The notes beneath the pieces were generated by a model, which worked only from the letters and a program-made list of their open reading frames with translations, did no database searches and was not told the origin of the DNA. From Methanobrevibacter olleyae (GTDB lineage Archaea > Methanobacteriota > Methanobacteria > Methanobacteriales > Methanobacteriaceae): 40,822 nt of DNA. Numbering within the stretch: the first letter of the stretch is position 1; every line of letters begins with the position of its first letter. This document shows positions 8,568 to 16,586 of this stretch, in pieces. The stretch lies in contig NZ_FOTL01000020.1 in assembly GCF_900114585.1 (NCBI RefSeq), forward strand, positions 1 through 40,822. The letters run 5' to 3'. The translations under genes and the position numbers were made by a program.

Positions 8568-9809
8568 ATGGTTATAATCATAGGTACTGGTGCAGGAGGC
8601 TCAATAATAGCTATGGAACTTGCAAAAGCAAATATTCCTGTTACGATAATAGAAAGAGGGCCATACATAAAAGCTAAAGACTCATTAAATTACTATGATA
8701 TGAAATACTATGAAAAAAGGTCAAAGGATACAAATAGTTTAGATTTGCTTAAAACTAATTGTATTGGAGGATCTACAATAGTCTCTGCAGGTAATGGTGT
8801 GAGAATTCTTGAAGATGAATTTAAAGAAATAGGTATTGATTTATCAAAAGAATATGATAAAGTTGAAGAATTATTAAACATACACCAAATGGATGATGAA
8901 CATATTGGAGAAGGTACAAGATTATTCATAGAATCTGCAAAAGAACTTGGTTTTAATCCAATAAAAATGCCAAAATTCATAAGGGATGGGGATTGTAAAC
9001 CCTGTGGAAGCTGTTCATTAGGTTGTCCAAGAGATGCTAAATGGAGTGGAAAAGACTTTGTTGATATAGCAGTTGAAAATGGTGCTAAGCTTATTATTGA
9101 AGCTGAAGTAAATAAACTACTAATTGAAAATGAAAAAATTATAGGTGTAGAATACATTCAAAATAAGAAAAGCAAAAAAATTGAATCTGATTTGGTTATT
9201 CTTTGTGCTGGAGCAATTGATTCTGCAGTTATTCTACAAAAATCAGGTATCGATGCTGGAAATAAATTATTTTTTGACCCATTTATTACTGTTGGAGGAG
9301 TATTAAAAGATATTGGATATAACAGTGAAGTGCAAATGAATAGTTTAGTTCTAGAAGAAGAATACATTTTATCTCCTCACTTTGCTTCATATATTCCAAA
9401 ATACATTAAAGAGAGAATTCCTGAAATAGAAGCTAAAGATATTTTAGGAATTATGGTTAAAGTAAAGGATGATATGGTAGGTAGTGTTGATAGTGAAGGT
9501 AATGTTTATAAATTTAACACAGTTGATGACATTAGAAGGCTTGCTCAAGGTACAGCTGCTGCTAGTGCAATACTTGAAAAAGCAGGTGTTGATTCTAAAA
9601 CATTAACATCTACTGTTTTTAGAGGAGCTCACCCTGGAGGAACTGCTGCCATTGGAGATGTGGTTGATAAAAACCTAAAAACGAAAATCGATGGTTTATA
9701 TCTTGGAGATGGAAGTGTAATTCCAATTTCCCCTGGAAAGCCACCAATCTTACTTATTCTAGCATTGGCTTTAAGATTAGCTAATAATTTAATTGAAGAA
9801 CTTATTTAA
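8568..9809 (+). CDS. GMC-family FAD oxidoreductase with a four-cysteine cluster
   Basis: A 413-residue flavoprotein. VIIIGTGAGGSIIAMELAKA at residues 2-21 is the Rossmann FAD-binding motif with IIERG following. GGSTIVSAGNGVRIL near 67-80 is the second FAD contact typical of GMC enzymes. The C-terminal half has RGAHPGGTAAIGDVVD and YLGDGSVIPISPGKPPILLI, the GMC C-terminal signature. Unusual for the family is CKPCGSCSLGCPRDAKW, with Cys at 143, 146, 149 and 153 (Cx2Cx2Cx3C), which could hold an iron-sulfur cluster. Similar Cys-containing GMC proteins exist among long-chain alcohol oxidase relatives. The substrate is unknown. It is monocistronic; the ribosome-binding site is GGGGAT. Confidence 0.8.
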   Translation: MVIIIGTGAGGSIIAMELAKANIPVTIIERGPYIKAKDSLNYYDMKYYEKRSKDTNSLDLLKTNCIGGSTIVSAGNGVRILEDEFKEIGIDLSKEYDKVEELLNIHQMDDEHIGEGTRLFIESAKELGFNPIKMPKFIRDGDCKPCGSCSLGCPRDAKWSGKDFVDIAVENGAKLIIEAEVNKLLIENEKIIGVEYIQNKKSKKIESDLVILCAGAIDSAVILQKSGIDAGNKLFFDPFITVGGVLKDIGYNSEVQMNSLVLEEEYILSPHFASYIPKYIKERIPEIEAKDILGIMVKVKDDMVGSVDSEGNVYKFNTVDDIRRLAQGTAAASAILEKAGVDSKTLTSTVFRGAHPGGTAAIGDVVDKNLKTKIDGLYLGDGSVIPISPGKPPILLILALALRLANNLIEELI

Positions 9810-9887
9810 GTTCTTTAATTAATCTTTTAATCAAATGAAAAAAGCAATATAAAAAAATAAATAAAAAAACAGCAAAATTAAATATAT

Positions 9888-10316
9888 TTAGCCTAAATTA
9901 ATTAATAATAAACCACCAATACATACAAAAATACCAATTATCTGCTTAAGCGTAATATTTTCACCATATAAAATAGCACCAACAAATATCAATACAATAG
10001 CTAAGCCAATGTTAGCAACAAGTGAAGCAGAACTTACTTTCCAACCAGCACGGAATGCAAAAATATAAGCTAATTCTAATCCTACAATAGCCATTCCTAA
10101 AACAAAAGATGTCCAATTTATATTAGATAACTCAGATAGGACATTTTCAGGTTTTAAAAGAAATACAAAGAAAATAGCAGTTAAAATAGCTGCAGTAATA
10201 TAAGTTACCATCAAGGTAGCGAAAACATTAACATTACTAGGAGTTGATTTAGTACAAATATTATAAAGAGTATTTGATAATATAACAAGTAAAATAGGCC
10301 ATATCATTTCCCACAT
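9888..10316 (-). CDS. EamA/DMT-type membrane protein, half-size
   Basis: A small integral membrane protein with five predicted helices and a single EamA-type repeat; most family members have two repeats and ten helices. The C-terminal block FRAGWKVSSASLVANIGLAI, then LYGENITLKQIIGIFVCIGGLLLI is typical of EamA/SMR-like transporters. I start it at ATG 10316 (MWEMIWPILLV, 142 residues) because GGTG lies six bases upstream; an upstream in-frame start at 10355 would add 13 residues without a ribosome-binding site. One-repeat proteins often act as dimers. The substrate cannot be told. It lies downstream of pyrI on the same strand, 89 bases away. Confidence 0.8.
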   Translation of the reverse strand: MWEMIWPILLVILSNTLYNICTKSTPSNVNVFATLMVTYITAAILTAIFFVFLLKPENVLSELSNINWTSFVLGMAIVGLELAYIFAFRAGWKVSSASLVANIGLAIVLIFVGAILYGENITLKQIIGIFVCIGGLLLINLG

Positions 10317-10405
10317 ATAAGCACCAACTAAATTAAAAAAATATATTAAATACAATAAACTAATAAAAAAAAATCAAGACTGGCAAATAAGCAATACAAT
10401 AAATA

Positions 10406-10867
10406 TTATTCAAATTGATTATAAATCTCATCAGCTTGAACTAGTCTTTCACAATAATGACATCTAACTGTAATTGGATCAACTTCAACAAGATAAAATT
10501 TACTCTCAATTGGTTCATCAGTATTTGAAATACATTTAGGATTAGTACACTTTACTATACCATTTAACTCTTTTACTAAGCTAACTTGATTTTTTGAAAC
10601 TATTTCAAAATCTCTAATAATATTTATAGTAGAATCAGGAGCTATCAAAGCAATTTTATCTATTTCAGTATGCCCTAATTCCCTATTTTCAAATTTAACA
10701 ATATCTTTATAGCCTAATTTTGAAGGAACATTCATAGCAAGAGTTACATTAGTTCCTTCCTCTGGAAGACCTAATATTTTTAATACTTGAAGCGCTTTAT
10801 TAGCAGGAATATGGTCAATCACCGTACCATTTTCAATAGATTTAACTTTTAATTCTGGCTTAGTCAT
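10406..10867 (-). CDS. pyrI: Aspartate carbamoyltransferase regulatory chain
   Basis: PyrI is the allosteric chain of aspartate transcarbamoylase, binding nucleotides and holding the PyrB trimers together in pyrimidine synthesis. At 153 residues it has normal length. [19 protein letters not shown] starts the allosteric domain. The zinc site is visible as Cys107, Cys112, Cys136 and Cys139 (CTNPKC ... CHYC). No pyrB lies in the window, so the catalytic chain must be encoded elsewhere. The start at 10867 has only a poor ribosome-binding site (possibly a leaderless or short-leader message). The divergent tldD gene starts at 11130. Confidence 0.95.
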   Translation of the reverse strand: MTKPELKVKSIENGTVIDHIPANKALQVLKILGLPEEGTNVTLAMNVPSKLGYKDIVKFENRELGHTEIDKIALIAPDSTINIIRDFEIVSKNQVSLVKELNGIVKCTNPKCISNTDEPIESKFYLVEVDPITVRCHYCERLVQADEIYNQFE

Positions 10868-10990
10868 AGATAATTATTTCTTCTAAACTTTATTTATAAT
10901 TTTTTATTAAAAAATTGAATTTATAAATAGTTATATTTATTAAAAAAAATATATTAATAAATGATTAAACTTTATTTACAAAACCAATTA

Positions 10991-11090
10991 GAAAAATAAT
11001 TAAAATATTTATAAGAAGTATTTAATGAAAATATTTTAGAAAATAATTAGAATATTTATAAGAAGTATTTAATGAAAATACTCAAGAAAA
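10991..11090. repeat. Direct repeat, 47-bp period, two copies
   Basis: AATATTTATAAGAAGTATTT followed by AATGAAAATA occurs at about 11004 and 11051 (spacing 47), preceded in each copy by AAATAATTA. It lies between the divergent pyrI and tldD genes. Each copy carries the TATA-like TTTATAAG, so both copies could act as tldD promoter elements. Confidence 0.75.
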
Positions 11091-11129
11091 TAATTAAATA
11101 AAAAGAAAATAAAGATCAGGAGTCTTAAA

Positions 11130-12500
11130 ATGGAAGAAAATATAGACTTATTTGAAAAAATATTAAGAAAAATTGAAGATGAAGTAGATTATGCAGATAT
11201 ACGAGCAGGAAAAGGAAATAATACCAGCATAATCATGAAAGATAATCAAATTCAAGAAATTAACACTGGCCTTTCTACTGTTGCAAGAATAAGAGTTTTA
11301 AAAAATGGTGCATGGGGATTTGCCTCAACAAATGACTTTTCTAAATTAGAAGAAATCAGCAAAAAAGCTATTAAAATATCAAACTCATTAAGTGGAGATA
11401 TTGAACTTGCAGAATGTGAAATCATAGAGGATAATATTAAAACTGATAGAAAAATAGCTATAAGCGATGTAAGTATTGAAGATAAAAAAGAATTAATTCA
11501 AGACCTTAATAATGCAAGTAATGTTGGAAAAGTAGTTAGTACAACTATTAGTTACTCAGATGGAGAAAATAAAAATGCATTTGTAAGTAGTGAAGGAAGT
11601 AGAATTATAGTGGATAGTTCAAGGGTTGGGCTATTCTTAAATGCTGTTGCTTCAAATGGAGAATTAATTCAATTTAATCATGGAAGTTTAGGTGGAGTGA
11701 AGGGTTTTGAAGTAGTTCAAGATGCAGATATTGAATCTTTTGGAAGAAAAATAGGTGAAAAGGCAACTAAACTTTTAGATGCTAAACCAGCACCATCTGG
11801 ACGTTTCCCAATTGTAGCTGACAATAACCTGACAGGAGTATTTATTCATGAAGCAGTAGGGCATGCTGTAGAGGCAGACCTAATATTACAAGGTGACTCA
11901 ATTTTACATGACCAGATGAATAAGAAAGTAGGAGCGGATATCGTAAATATCTATGACGATTCAAGTTTTAAGGATGGCTTTGGATATTATCCTTATGATG
12001 TTGAAGGGGTGAAAACAAGAAAGAACCAAATTGTTAAAAGTGGAGAACTTGTATCATTTTTATCTTCAAGGGAAAGTGCAGGTAAATTAGGAATTCCTTT
12101 AACTGGAAATGCAAGGTCATCTATAAGTGACCAACCTATTGTAAGAATGAGTAACACTTACCTTAAACCTGGTGATTTAAGTTTTGAAGAACTTATTGAA
12201 GATATAAATGATGGAATTTATCTTAAAGGTTCAAGAGGCGGGCAAGTAGATACTGGCAAAGGTATTTTCCAATTCAATGCAACTGAAGCATATAAGATTG
12301 AAAATGGTGAGCTTAAAGACCATTACAGAGATGTTTCATTATCTGGAAATATTCTTGAGACACTTAATGGTGTTGATGGAATAGGATCTGACTTTAAACT
12401 TAGTGTTGGTTTCTGTGGTAAAGGTGGACAAACTGCACCAGTAGGTGATGGCGGACCACATACTAGAATTTTAAATGCAATGGTAGGTGGAACTAGCTAA
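11130..12500 (+). CDS. tldD: TldD-type metalloprotease
   Basis: TldD belongs to the TldD/PmbA (TldE) family; in bacteria the TldD/TldE heterodimer cleaves peptides such as unfolded proteins and microcin precursors. The 456-residue length is normal. The zinc motif [11 protein letters not shown] (HExxxH) starts at about residue 240 within [17 protein letters not shown]. Other family blocks are [30 protein letters not shown] and the C-terminal [24 protein letters not shown] 11130 follows AGGAGT. No TldE partner is adjacent; it is probably elsewhere. No peptide substrate gene is evident nearby. Confidence 0.93.
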   Translation: MEENIDLFEKILRKIEDEVDYADIRAGKGNNTSIIMKDNQIQEINTGLSTVARIRVLKNGAWGFASTNDFSKLEEISKKAIKISNSLSGDIELAECEIIEDNIKTDRKIAISDVSIEDKKELIQDLNNASNVGKVVSTTISYSDGENKNAFVSSEGSRIIVDSSRVGLFLNAVASNGELIQFNHGSLGGVKGFEVVQDADIESFGRKIGEKATKLLDAKPAPSGRFPIVADNNLTGVFIHEAVGHAVEADLILQGDSILHDQMNKKVGADIVNIYDDSSFKDGFGYYPYDVEGVKTRKNQIVKSGELVSFLSSRESAGKLGIPLTGNARSSISDQPIVRMSNTYLKPGDLSFEELIEDINDGIYLKGSRGGQVDTGKGIFQFNATEAYKIENGELKDHYRDVSLSGNILETLNGVDGIGSDFKLSVGFCGKGGQTAPVGDGGPHTRILNAMVGGTS

Positions 12501-12660
12501 ATTAAAGACTATGGTTAATTGACATAAACCTTAGTTGATTCTGCATTAAATTTTACAGCCATTAATTTAATTAAAGCTAAATGTGAAAATAAATGATTCA
12601 TTATAAATAGTAAGCAAGTGGTAAAAAGAGATATAGATAAGATTGTTGAAAAATGATATT

Positions 12661-12776
12661 TTAATTGAATTTATAATTTGAGGGTGAATTTAAGCTGAAC
12701 TTAAAAGTAAAATTAATAGCAAATTTGAATATAAATTCAAACTAAACTTGAAAGTGAATTTGAAGGTGAAAATATG
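12661..12776 (+). repeat. RBS-like segments repeated in the AMMECR1 gene leader
   Basis: TTTGAGGGTGAATTTAAG (about 12677), CTTGAAAGTGAATTTG (about 12748) and TTTGAAGGTGAAAATATG (about 12759, the real start) are close variants, separated by related AAATTTGAATATAAATTCAAAC sequence. It looks like repeated duplication and divergence of the region just before the start codon. Confidence 0.5.
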
Positions 12777-13331
12777 TTAAATGAAGATGATGGGAAATAT
12801 TTACTTAGTATAGCAAAAGATGCTATTGAAACATATCTTAAAGAAAATAGAATAATCGATACCCCTTCAGATTCTCCAAATCATTTAAAAGAAGAACTTG
12901 GTGTATTTGTTACTTTAAATAAATATAATGATTTAAGAGGATGTATCGGTTATCCAGAACCAACTTATCCATTAATTGATGCAGTAATTTCCTCAGCAAT
13001 ATCTGCAGCAACTAGAGACCCTCGTTTTCCAGAGGTAGATGAAAGGGAATTAGATAGTTTAGATTATGAAATTACTGTTTTAAGCAAACCAGAATTAATT
13101 GAAGTTGAAAAGCCTATCGATTATTTAGATAATATAGTAATTGGTGAAGATGGTTTAATTGTAGAAAGAGGTTTTTATAGAGGATTACTTTTACCACAAG
13201 TAGCTCCAGAGCATAATATGGATAAAGAAGAATTTTTATCACACACTTGCCTAAAAGCAGGCCTAAGACAAGATGCATGGTTAGATGAAGATATAAAAGT
13301 ATACAAATTCCAAGGACAAATATTTAAATAA
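12774..13331 (+). CDS. AMMECR1-domain protein
   Basis: A 185-residue single-domain protein. The family hallmark RGCIGYPEP (here LRGCIGYPEPTYPL at about residues 46-59) is present, followed by AISAATRDPRFPEVDERELD and YEITVLSKPE, and ends with ECFKQ-like DIKVYKFQGQIF. The biochemical role of AMMECR1 proteins is not settled; the fold suggests nucleotide or tRNA/rRNA-related work, but this is conjecture. ATG 12774 follows GAAGGTG. The 12.66-12.77 kb leader contains several near copies of this ribosome-binding-site segment. The 3' end of the gene is duplicated downstream (see the repeat at 13301). Confidence 0.9.
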   Translation: MLNEDDGKYLLSIAKDAIETYLKENRIIDTPSDSPNHLKEELGVFVTLNKYNDLRGCIGYPEPTYPLIDAVISSAISAATRDPRFPEVDERELDSLDYEITVLSKPELIEVEKPIDYLDNIVIGEDGLIVERGFYRGLLLPQVAPEHNMDKEEFLSHTCLKAGLRQDAWLDEDIKVYKFQGQIFK

Positions 13332-13376
13332 AGCGTTTAATAATATACAAATTTCAACGACAAATATTTAAACAAA
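13301..13376 (+). repeat. Imperfect duplication of the AMMECR1 gene tail
   Basis: ATACAAATTCCAAGGACAAA-TATTTAAA at 13301 (encoding the last residues and the stop) recurs at 13345 as ATACAAATTTCAACGACAAA-TATTTAAA, spacing 44. Two mismatches suggest an older event than the similar tail duplication after gfcR. Confidence 0.8.
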
Positions 13377-13421
13377 ATGTTAATAGAAAAATATTAAATT
13401 ATGATTATATGGTGATAAAAA

Positions 13422-14477
13422 ATGATGTTACCAACTATCCCAACTCCTGAAGAATTATTAGATAAAGGTTTTAGAAGAGGTAAAAAGGCAGCAGACTTAA
13501 AAAGAGGAGAAAAAATACCTAAACACTTAAAAGGCAAACGTATTGAAGAAACTAGAGTAATTACTGCTTGTCAAGTTATTAAAGATAAACTTAAAATGAT
13601 TTTAGATCGTACCCCTGAAATTGAAGAGCTTCCTGATTTTTATCAAGATTATATAGACATTACAGTAGGTGTTGATGATTTTAAACAATCATTAGGTGCA
13701 CTTAATTGGGCTTATGGTATTATTACCCAATTAGAAAAAGAATATGGTGCAAAAATAAGAAAATTATCCTCAGAAAGAGCAACAGGACTTAGAAAACAAG
13801 CCTATGGAAGAATTTCATCTGTTGTTAATAAAATTGAAAAAGATTTAGATTTCTTAGACTTTGCAAAACAAAATTTAAGAAATATGCCTACTGTTGATTT
13901 TGAAGCTACAAGCATTGTAATTGCAGGTTTTCCCAATGTAGGTAAATCAACTTTATTAACCCATATTACCGATGCAGAACCTCAAGTAGCTAACTATCCA
14001 TTTACTACAAAAGGTATCCAAATTGGACACTTTGAGAAAAAATGGAAACATTTCCAAATTATTGATACTCCAGGTTTATTAGATAGGCCTATTGGAGATA
14101 TGAACGATATTGAATTAAATGCTATGGTTGCTCTTGAACACTTAGCAGATGCAATATTATTTATTTTTGATAGTTCAGAAACATGCGGATATCCTCTTGA
14201 AAATCAATACAAGCTTTTAGAAGAAATTAAAAACATCTTTGATGCTCCGATTATCTATTTATTCAATAAAATGGATATAGCAGAATATGATGGCATTAGG
14301 CATGATTATATCCAAGAATATATCGATAGAACTGAAGATCCTTTACTTATTTCAGCTGCAGAAGGAGAGGGAATTGAAGAAATTATTAAATTAATTATGA
14401 AAGTGGAAAAAAGAGAAAAGTCATCTGATGATGAAGATGAATACGAAGAAGATGAAAATTACTTTGATTTAACTTAA
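13422..14477 (+). CDS. NOG1-type GTPase
   Basis: A 351-residue GTP-binding protein of the OBG/NOG1 group, involved in maturation of the large ribosomal subunit in eukaryotes and archaea. The N-terminal 160 residues are the NOG1 helical domain ([19 protein letters not shown], ...[28 protein letters not shown]). The G domain follows: G1 GFPNVGKST at about 169-177, [10 protein letters not shown] (switch), G3 DTPGLLDRP at about 215, G4 NKMD at about 282, and [10 protein letters not shown]. It ends with an acidic tail. RBS is GGTGATAAAAA before ATGATG; either Met may start. No neighbour on the same strand is close enough to argue for an operon. The archaeal form lacks the long C-terminal extension of eukaryotic NOG1. 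Confidence 0.93.
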   Translation: MMLPTIPTPEELLDKGFRRGKKAADLKRGEKIPKHLKGKRIEETRVITACQVIKDKLKMILDRTPEIEELPDFYQDYIDITVGVDDFKQSLGALNWAYGIITQLEKEYGAKIRKLSSERATGLRKQAYGRISSVVNKIEKDLDFLDFAKQNLRNMPTVDFEATSIVIAGFPNVGKSTLLTHITDAEPQVANYPFTTKGIQIGHFEKKWKHFQIIDTPGLLDRPIGDMNDIELNAMVALEHLADAILFIFDSSETCGYPLENQYKLLEEIKNIFDAPIIYLFNKMDIAEYDGIRHDYIQEYIDRTEDPLLISAAEGEGIEEIIKLIMKVEKREKSSDDEDEYEEDENYFDLT

Positions 14478-14499
14478 ATTAACTAATCATCTTCTATAT

Positions 14500-14560
14500 T
14501 CTATTTTTATAAGATTTTTTATAAACTTTTTTATAAACTTCTATTTATTAGCTATTTTTT
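14500..14560 (+). terminator. T-rich tract after the NOG1 gene
   Basis: Runs such as TTTTTATAAGATTTTTTATAAACTTTTTTATAAAC and ATTTTTTTACTTTTT start about 25 bases after the stop codon. Archaeal RNA polymerase terminates at U tracts without a required hairpin, so this is a plausible termination zone; it is inferred from composition only. Confidence 0.35.
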
Positions 14561-14713
14561 TACTTTTTAAAATTTCTATTATAATAGACATTTCTTATAT
14601 TTTTAAAATTTTTCTTTATAAAATTCTATTTTTCAAAGATTTTAAAAAAATATCAAAGCTTTTATTAATTTTTATTAACTAAAATAGAAAGATTTATAAA
14701 GAATAAAACACTA

Positions 14714-14738
14714 GTATACATAAAGAATAAAAGTATAC
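14714..14738. promoter_or_regulatory. Paired GTATAC motif, pair 1
   Basis: GTATAC at 14714-14719 and 14733-14738; start-to-start spacing is exactly 19. The spacer is the AT-only ATAAAGAATAAAA apart from one G. It is one of three such pairs upstream of the Hsp20 gene. The operator role is inferred from repetition and position. Confidence 0.55.
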
Positions 14739-14815
14739 TAAAAAATTCTAAATTTTTTAAGAATTGGAAAGAATATGGAAAAAATTTTGAAAATTAATAA
14801 AAAATTAAGGATTTT

Positions 14816-14840
14816 GTATACTAAATAAAAAAATGTATAC
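14816..14840. promoter_or_regulatory. Paired GTATAC motif, pair 2
   Basis: GTATAC at 14816-14821 and 14835-14840, again 19 bases apart, with spacer TAAATAAAAAAAT. Same geometry as pairs 1 and 3, although the spacer sequence differs, which argues for a spacing constraint rather than a simple recent duplication. Confidence 0.55.
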
Positions 14841-14876
14841 ATATTATAGAAATATTTATAATAAATGAAAAATATA

Positions 14877-14901
14877 GTATACTTTAGAAATAAACGTACA
14901 C
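14877..14901. promoter_or_regulatory. Paired GTATAC motif, pair 3
   Basis: GTATAC at 14877-14882 and the one-mismatch partner GTACAC at 14896-14901, 19 bases apart. It ends about 18 bases before the TATA-like box, where archaeal activators or repressors commonly bind. Confidence 0.5.
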
Positions 14902-14916
14902 TAAGTTTTTAAAATA

Positions 14917-14930
14917 AATTTATAAAATTA
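14917..14930 (+). promoter_or_regulatory. TATA box of the Hsp20 gene
   Basis: AATTTATAAAATTA lies about 105 bases before the ATG at 15029. Transcription would start roughly 25 bases downstream, near 14950, within the inverted repeat. Assigned by sequence resemblance only. Confidence 0.45.
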
Positions 14931-14937
14931 TATTAAG

Positions 14938-14978
14938 CATGTTTATAATTTTTTTTAAATTTTTTATCTATAAACATG
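14938..14978. promoter_or_regulatory. Perfect 10-bp inverted repeat at the Hsp20 transcription start region
   Basis: CATGTTTATA (14938-14947) and TATAAACATG (14969-14978) are exact inverted copies separated by 21 bases of A/T plus one C. It could be an operator at the start site or a hairpin in the 5' leader. It lies about 40 bases before the ribosome-binding site, so it does not cover it directly. Confidence 0.5.
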
Positions 14979-15028
14979 AGAGAAAATTTATGAATTTAGA
15001 AAAAAAATAATCTAAAGGAGTTAATAAA

Positions 15029-15667
15029 ATGTCTGAAGATTTAAAAGAAAAGATTGAAAAAGAAAGCATCAAATCTGATGAGTTTAAAGAAAAAGCTGAA
15101 GAAATTAAAGGTAAGGCTGAAGAATTTAAAGAAGAATTTAAATCTAAAGCTGAAGCAAAAACTGAATCTAATAAGGAAAGAATTGATGAAACTCTCAATA
15201 GAAGTAAAGATGTTGCAGGTAAAGTAGGTGAAAACCTTAGTAAAACCATTGATGATACCATCATTGCAATGAAAACTCTTCAAAAGAATTTTGATTCTAG
15301 GTATCAAGAATACAGGGAAAGTGCAGCAACCAACAAAATCAATGTTGACTTAGCTGAAAACAAAGATTTCTACTACTTACAAGCTTACTTAGCAGGTATT
15401 AAAAAAGAAGAGATCTCCATTGAAGCAACTAACAATAGCATAACTATTAAGGCATGCTTTGAAAATATTCTTAAAAGCATTGAAGCAAATGAAGAAAATC
15501 AGGCAACTTTAATTATTACTGGAATCAAAGATGGTGTTGCAGAAAGAACTATCAGTTTAGCAGAAGACATCGTTAAAGAAGAGATTACTGCTAAACACAA
15601 CAATGGAGTTTTATTCATAACAATTCCTAAAAAAGTAATTCCAAAAACCAAAATAGACATCGAATAA
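15029..15667 (+). CDS. Hsp20-type small heat shock protein with a charged coiled-coil N-terminus
   Basis: A 212-residue protein in two parts. Residues 1 to about 75 are extremely rich in Glu and Lys (EKAEEIKGKAEEFKEEFK) and predicted to form a coiled coil or LEA-like helix. Residues from about 103 to 212 look like a divergent alpha-crystallin domain, with AYLAGIKKEEISIE (equivalent to the usual LPGxxKEDI...) and GVLFITIPKK (the GVL-I-IPK motif) near the end. Such proteins are ATP-independent holdases for unfolding proteins. The long charged N-terminus is unusual; most archaeal Hsp20s are about 140-170 residues. The start follows AAAGGAG. Its upstream region has paired GTATAC motifs and an inverted repeat, suggesting tight regulation. 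Confidence 0.8.
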   Translation: MSEDLKEKIEKESIKSDEFKEKAEEIKGKAEEFKEEFKSKAEAKTESNKERIDETLNRSKDVAGKVGENLSKTIDDTIIAMKTLQKNFDSRYQEYRESAATNKINVDLAENKDFYYLQAYLAGIKKEEISIEATNNSITIKACFENILKSIEANEENQATLIITGIKDGVAERTISLAEDIVKEEITAKHNNGVLFITIPKKVIPKTKIDIE

Positions 15668-15671
15668 ATTT

Positions 15672-15770
15672 AAATAAGTTATATAGAAAAATATATCTCA
15701 AACCCAATAACTTATATAGAACAATATATCTCAAACCCAATAACTTATATAGAACAATATATCTCAAAGC
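15672..15770. repeat. Tandem repeat, 33-bp unit, three copies
   Basis: TTATATAGAACAATATATCT plus CAAACCCAATAAC recurs with starts at 15678, 15711 and 15744 (exact 33 spacing). The last two copies are nearly identical; the first has AAAA for AACA. It starts five bases after the Hsp20 stop codon. Confidence 0.9.
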
Positions 15771-15894
15771 TAAAAGATTAATAATTGATTAATTATCTAA
15801 TCTTTAAAAATAAGAAAAAATTATAATTAAAATAGGTGCCATCCCATTACCTTTTTTAATTTTTAAAATTAAAGAGCTTAAAAACTATTTTATG

Positions 15895-15935
15895 ATTTTT
15901 GCAAGGATCTCTTGCAAAAATTATTATTTTTTACT
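15895..15935 (+). terminator. Strong hairpin followed by T-rich sequence
   Basis: ATTTTTGCAAG (15895-15905), loop GATCT, CTTGCAAAAAT (15911-15921): a perfect 11-bp stem, followed by TATTATTTTTTAC. It could be a terminator for the Hsp20 transcript or part of a small RNA. The stem contains six A-T pairs at its base, so it works on either strand. Confidence 0.45.
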
Positions 15936-16156
15936 TAAAACACTAACTGATTTTTAAAAAAAATTATCTAAAATTTTAAAATATTAAAAATCATTACTAT
16001 TTTTATAAAACAATAAAAAATTTATAGCTATTTAAAAAAATCAGTACTATAATATATGAATATAAGAATTTAAGAAAATTTAAGTAAAAAAAGGGAAATA
16101 TTTAATACTAAGTTATGATATAATATTACTATACTATTATAACGGAGGTGAAAAAT

Positions 16157-16360
16157 ATGGCAATTCCTAAAGCTCCTATAAATAGGATTATAAAAGAAGC
16201 TGGTGCTGAAAGAGTAAGTGCTGAAGCAGTAGATGCATTAGTAGCATACTTAGAAGCAGACGCAGCAGCTGTATCTAAAAAAGCAATTGAATATGCAAAA
16301 ATTGCAAAAAGACAAACTGTAAAAGCAGATGATATTGCATTAGCTATTGACAAAGAATAA
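16157..16360 (+). CDS. Archaeal histone
   Basis: A 67-residue histone-fold protein (MAIPKAPINRIIKEAGAERV...), the standard length of archaeal HMf-type histones, which wrap about 60 bp of DNA per tetramer. Visible features are the N-terminal PxAPxxRIIK-like block, the central helix with AVDALVAYLEADAAAVSKKA, and the C-terminal KRQTVKADDIALAI. I choose ATG 16157, with an excellent GGAGGTG site ending seven bases upstream, over an in-frame GTG at 16148 that is itself part of that site. It is monocistronic and followed by T-rich sequence. Confidence 0.96.
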   Translation: MAIPKAPINRIIKEAGAERVSAEAVDALVAYLEADAAAVSKKAIEYAKIAKRQTVKADDIALAIDKE

Positions 16361-16369
16361 GATAATTAA

Positions 16370-16545
16370 CTTATCTTATTTACTTTTTACTTTTTAATAA
16401 AACTATATTATTTTTTAACTATTATTTTATATTTTTAACATATTCTATTTTTTAACCATTCTTACTATTTTAACTATTTTAGCTCTTTAAGCTATTTTAA
16501 CTATTTAGCTCTTTTAGCCATTTAACTATTTTAACTATTTTTAAT
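16370..16545 (+). terminator. T-rich, internally repetitive tract after the histone gene
   Basis: Contains TTACTTTTTACTTTTT and then many near repeats of CTATTTTAACTATTTTAGCTCTTT. Likely transcription termination zone for the histone gene, inferred from U-tract richness. Confidence 0.35.
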
Positions 16546-16586
16546 AATTTAAATAGAAAGATTGAAAACCTCAAAACAATAAAATA

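Larger units (their letters stand above)
14478..15028. other. 551-bp intergenic region upstream of the Hsp20 gene
   Basis: No gene seen on either strand. From left to right it holds T-rich terminator-like sequence, then from 14714 three pairs of GTATAC, a TATA-like box at about 14919-14928, a perfect inverted repeat at 14938-14978, and the ribosome-binding site AAAGGAG at about 15015. Confidence 0.7.
15668..16156. other. 489-bp intergenic region between the Hsp20 and histone genes
   Basis: It contains the 33-bp repeats, a strong hairpin at 15895-15921, T tracts, and the histone promoter region. No protein gene was found. A small RNA ending at or near the hairpin is possible but unproven. Confidence 0.5.

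Noticed and set aside
14968-15307. Minus-strand open frames over the Hsp20 gene
   Set aside because: They mirror the Lys/Glu repeat of the real gene, giving Phe/Ser-rich products without ribosome-binding sites.
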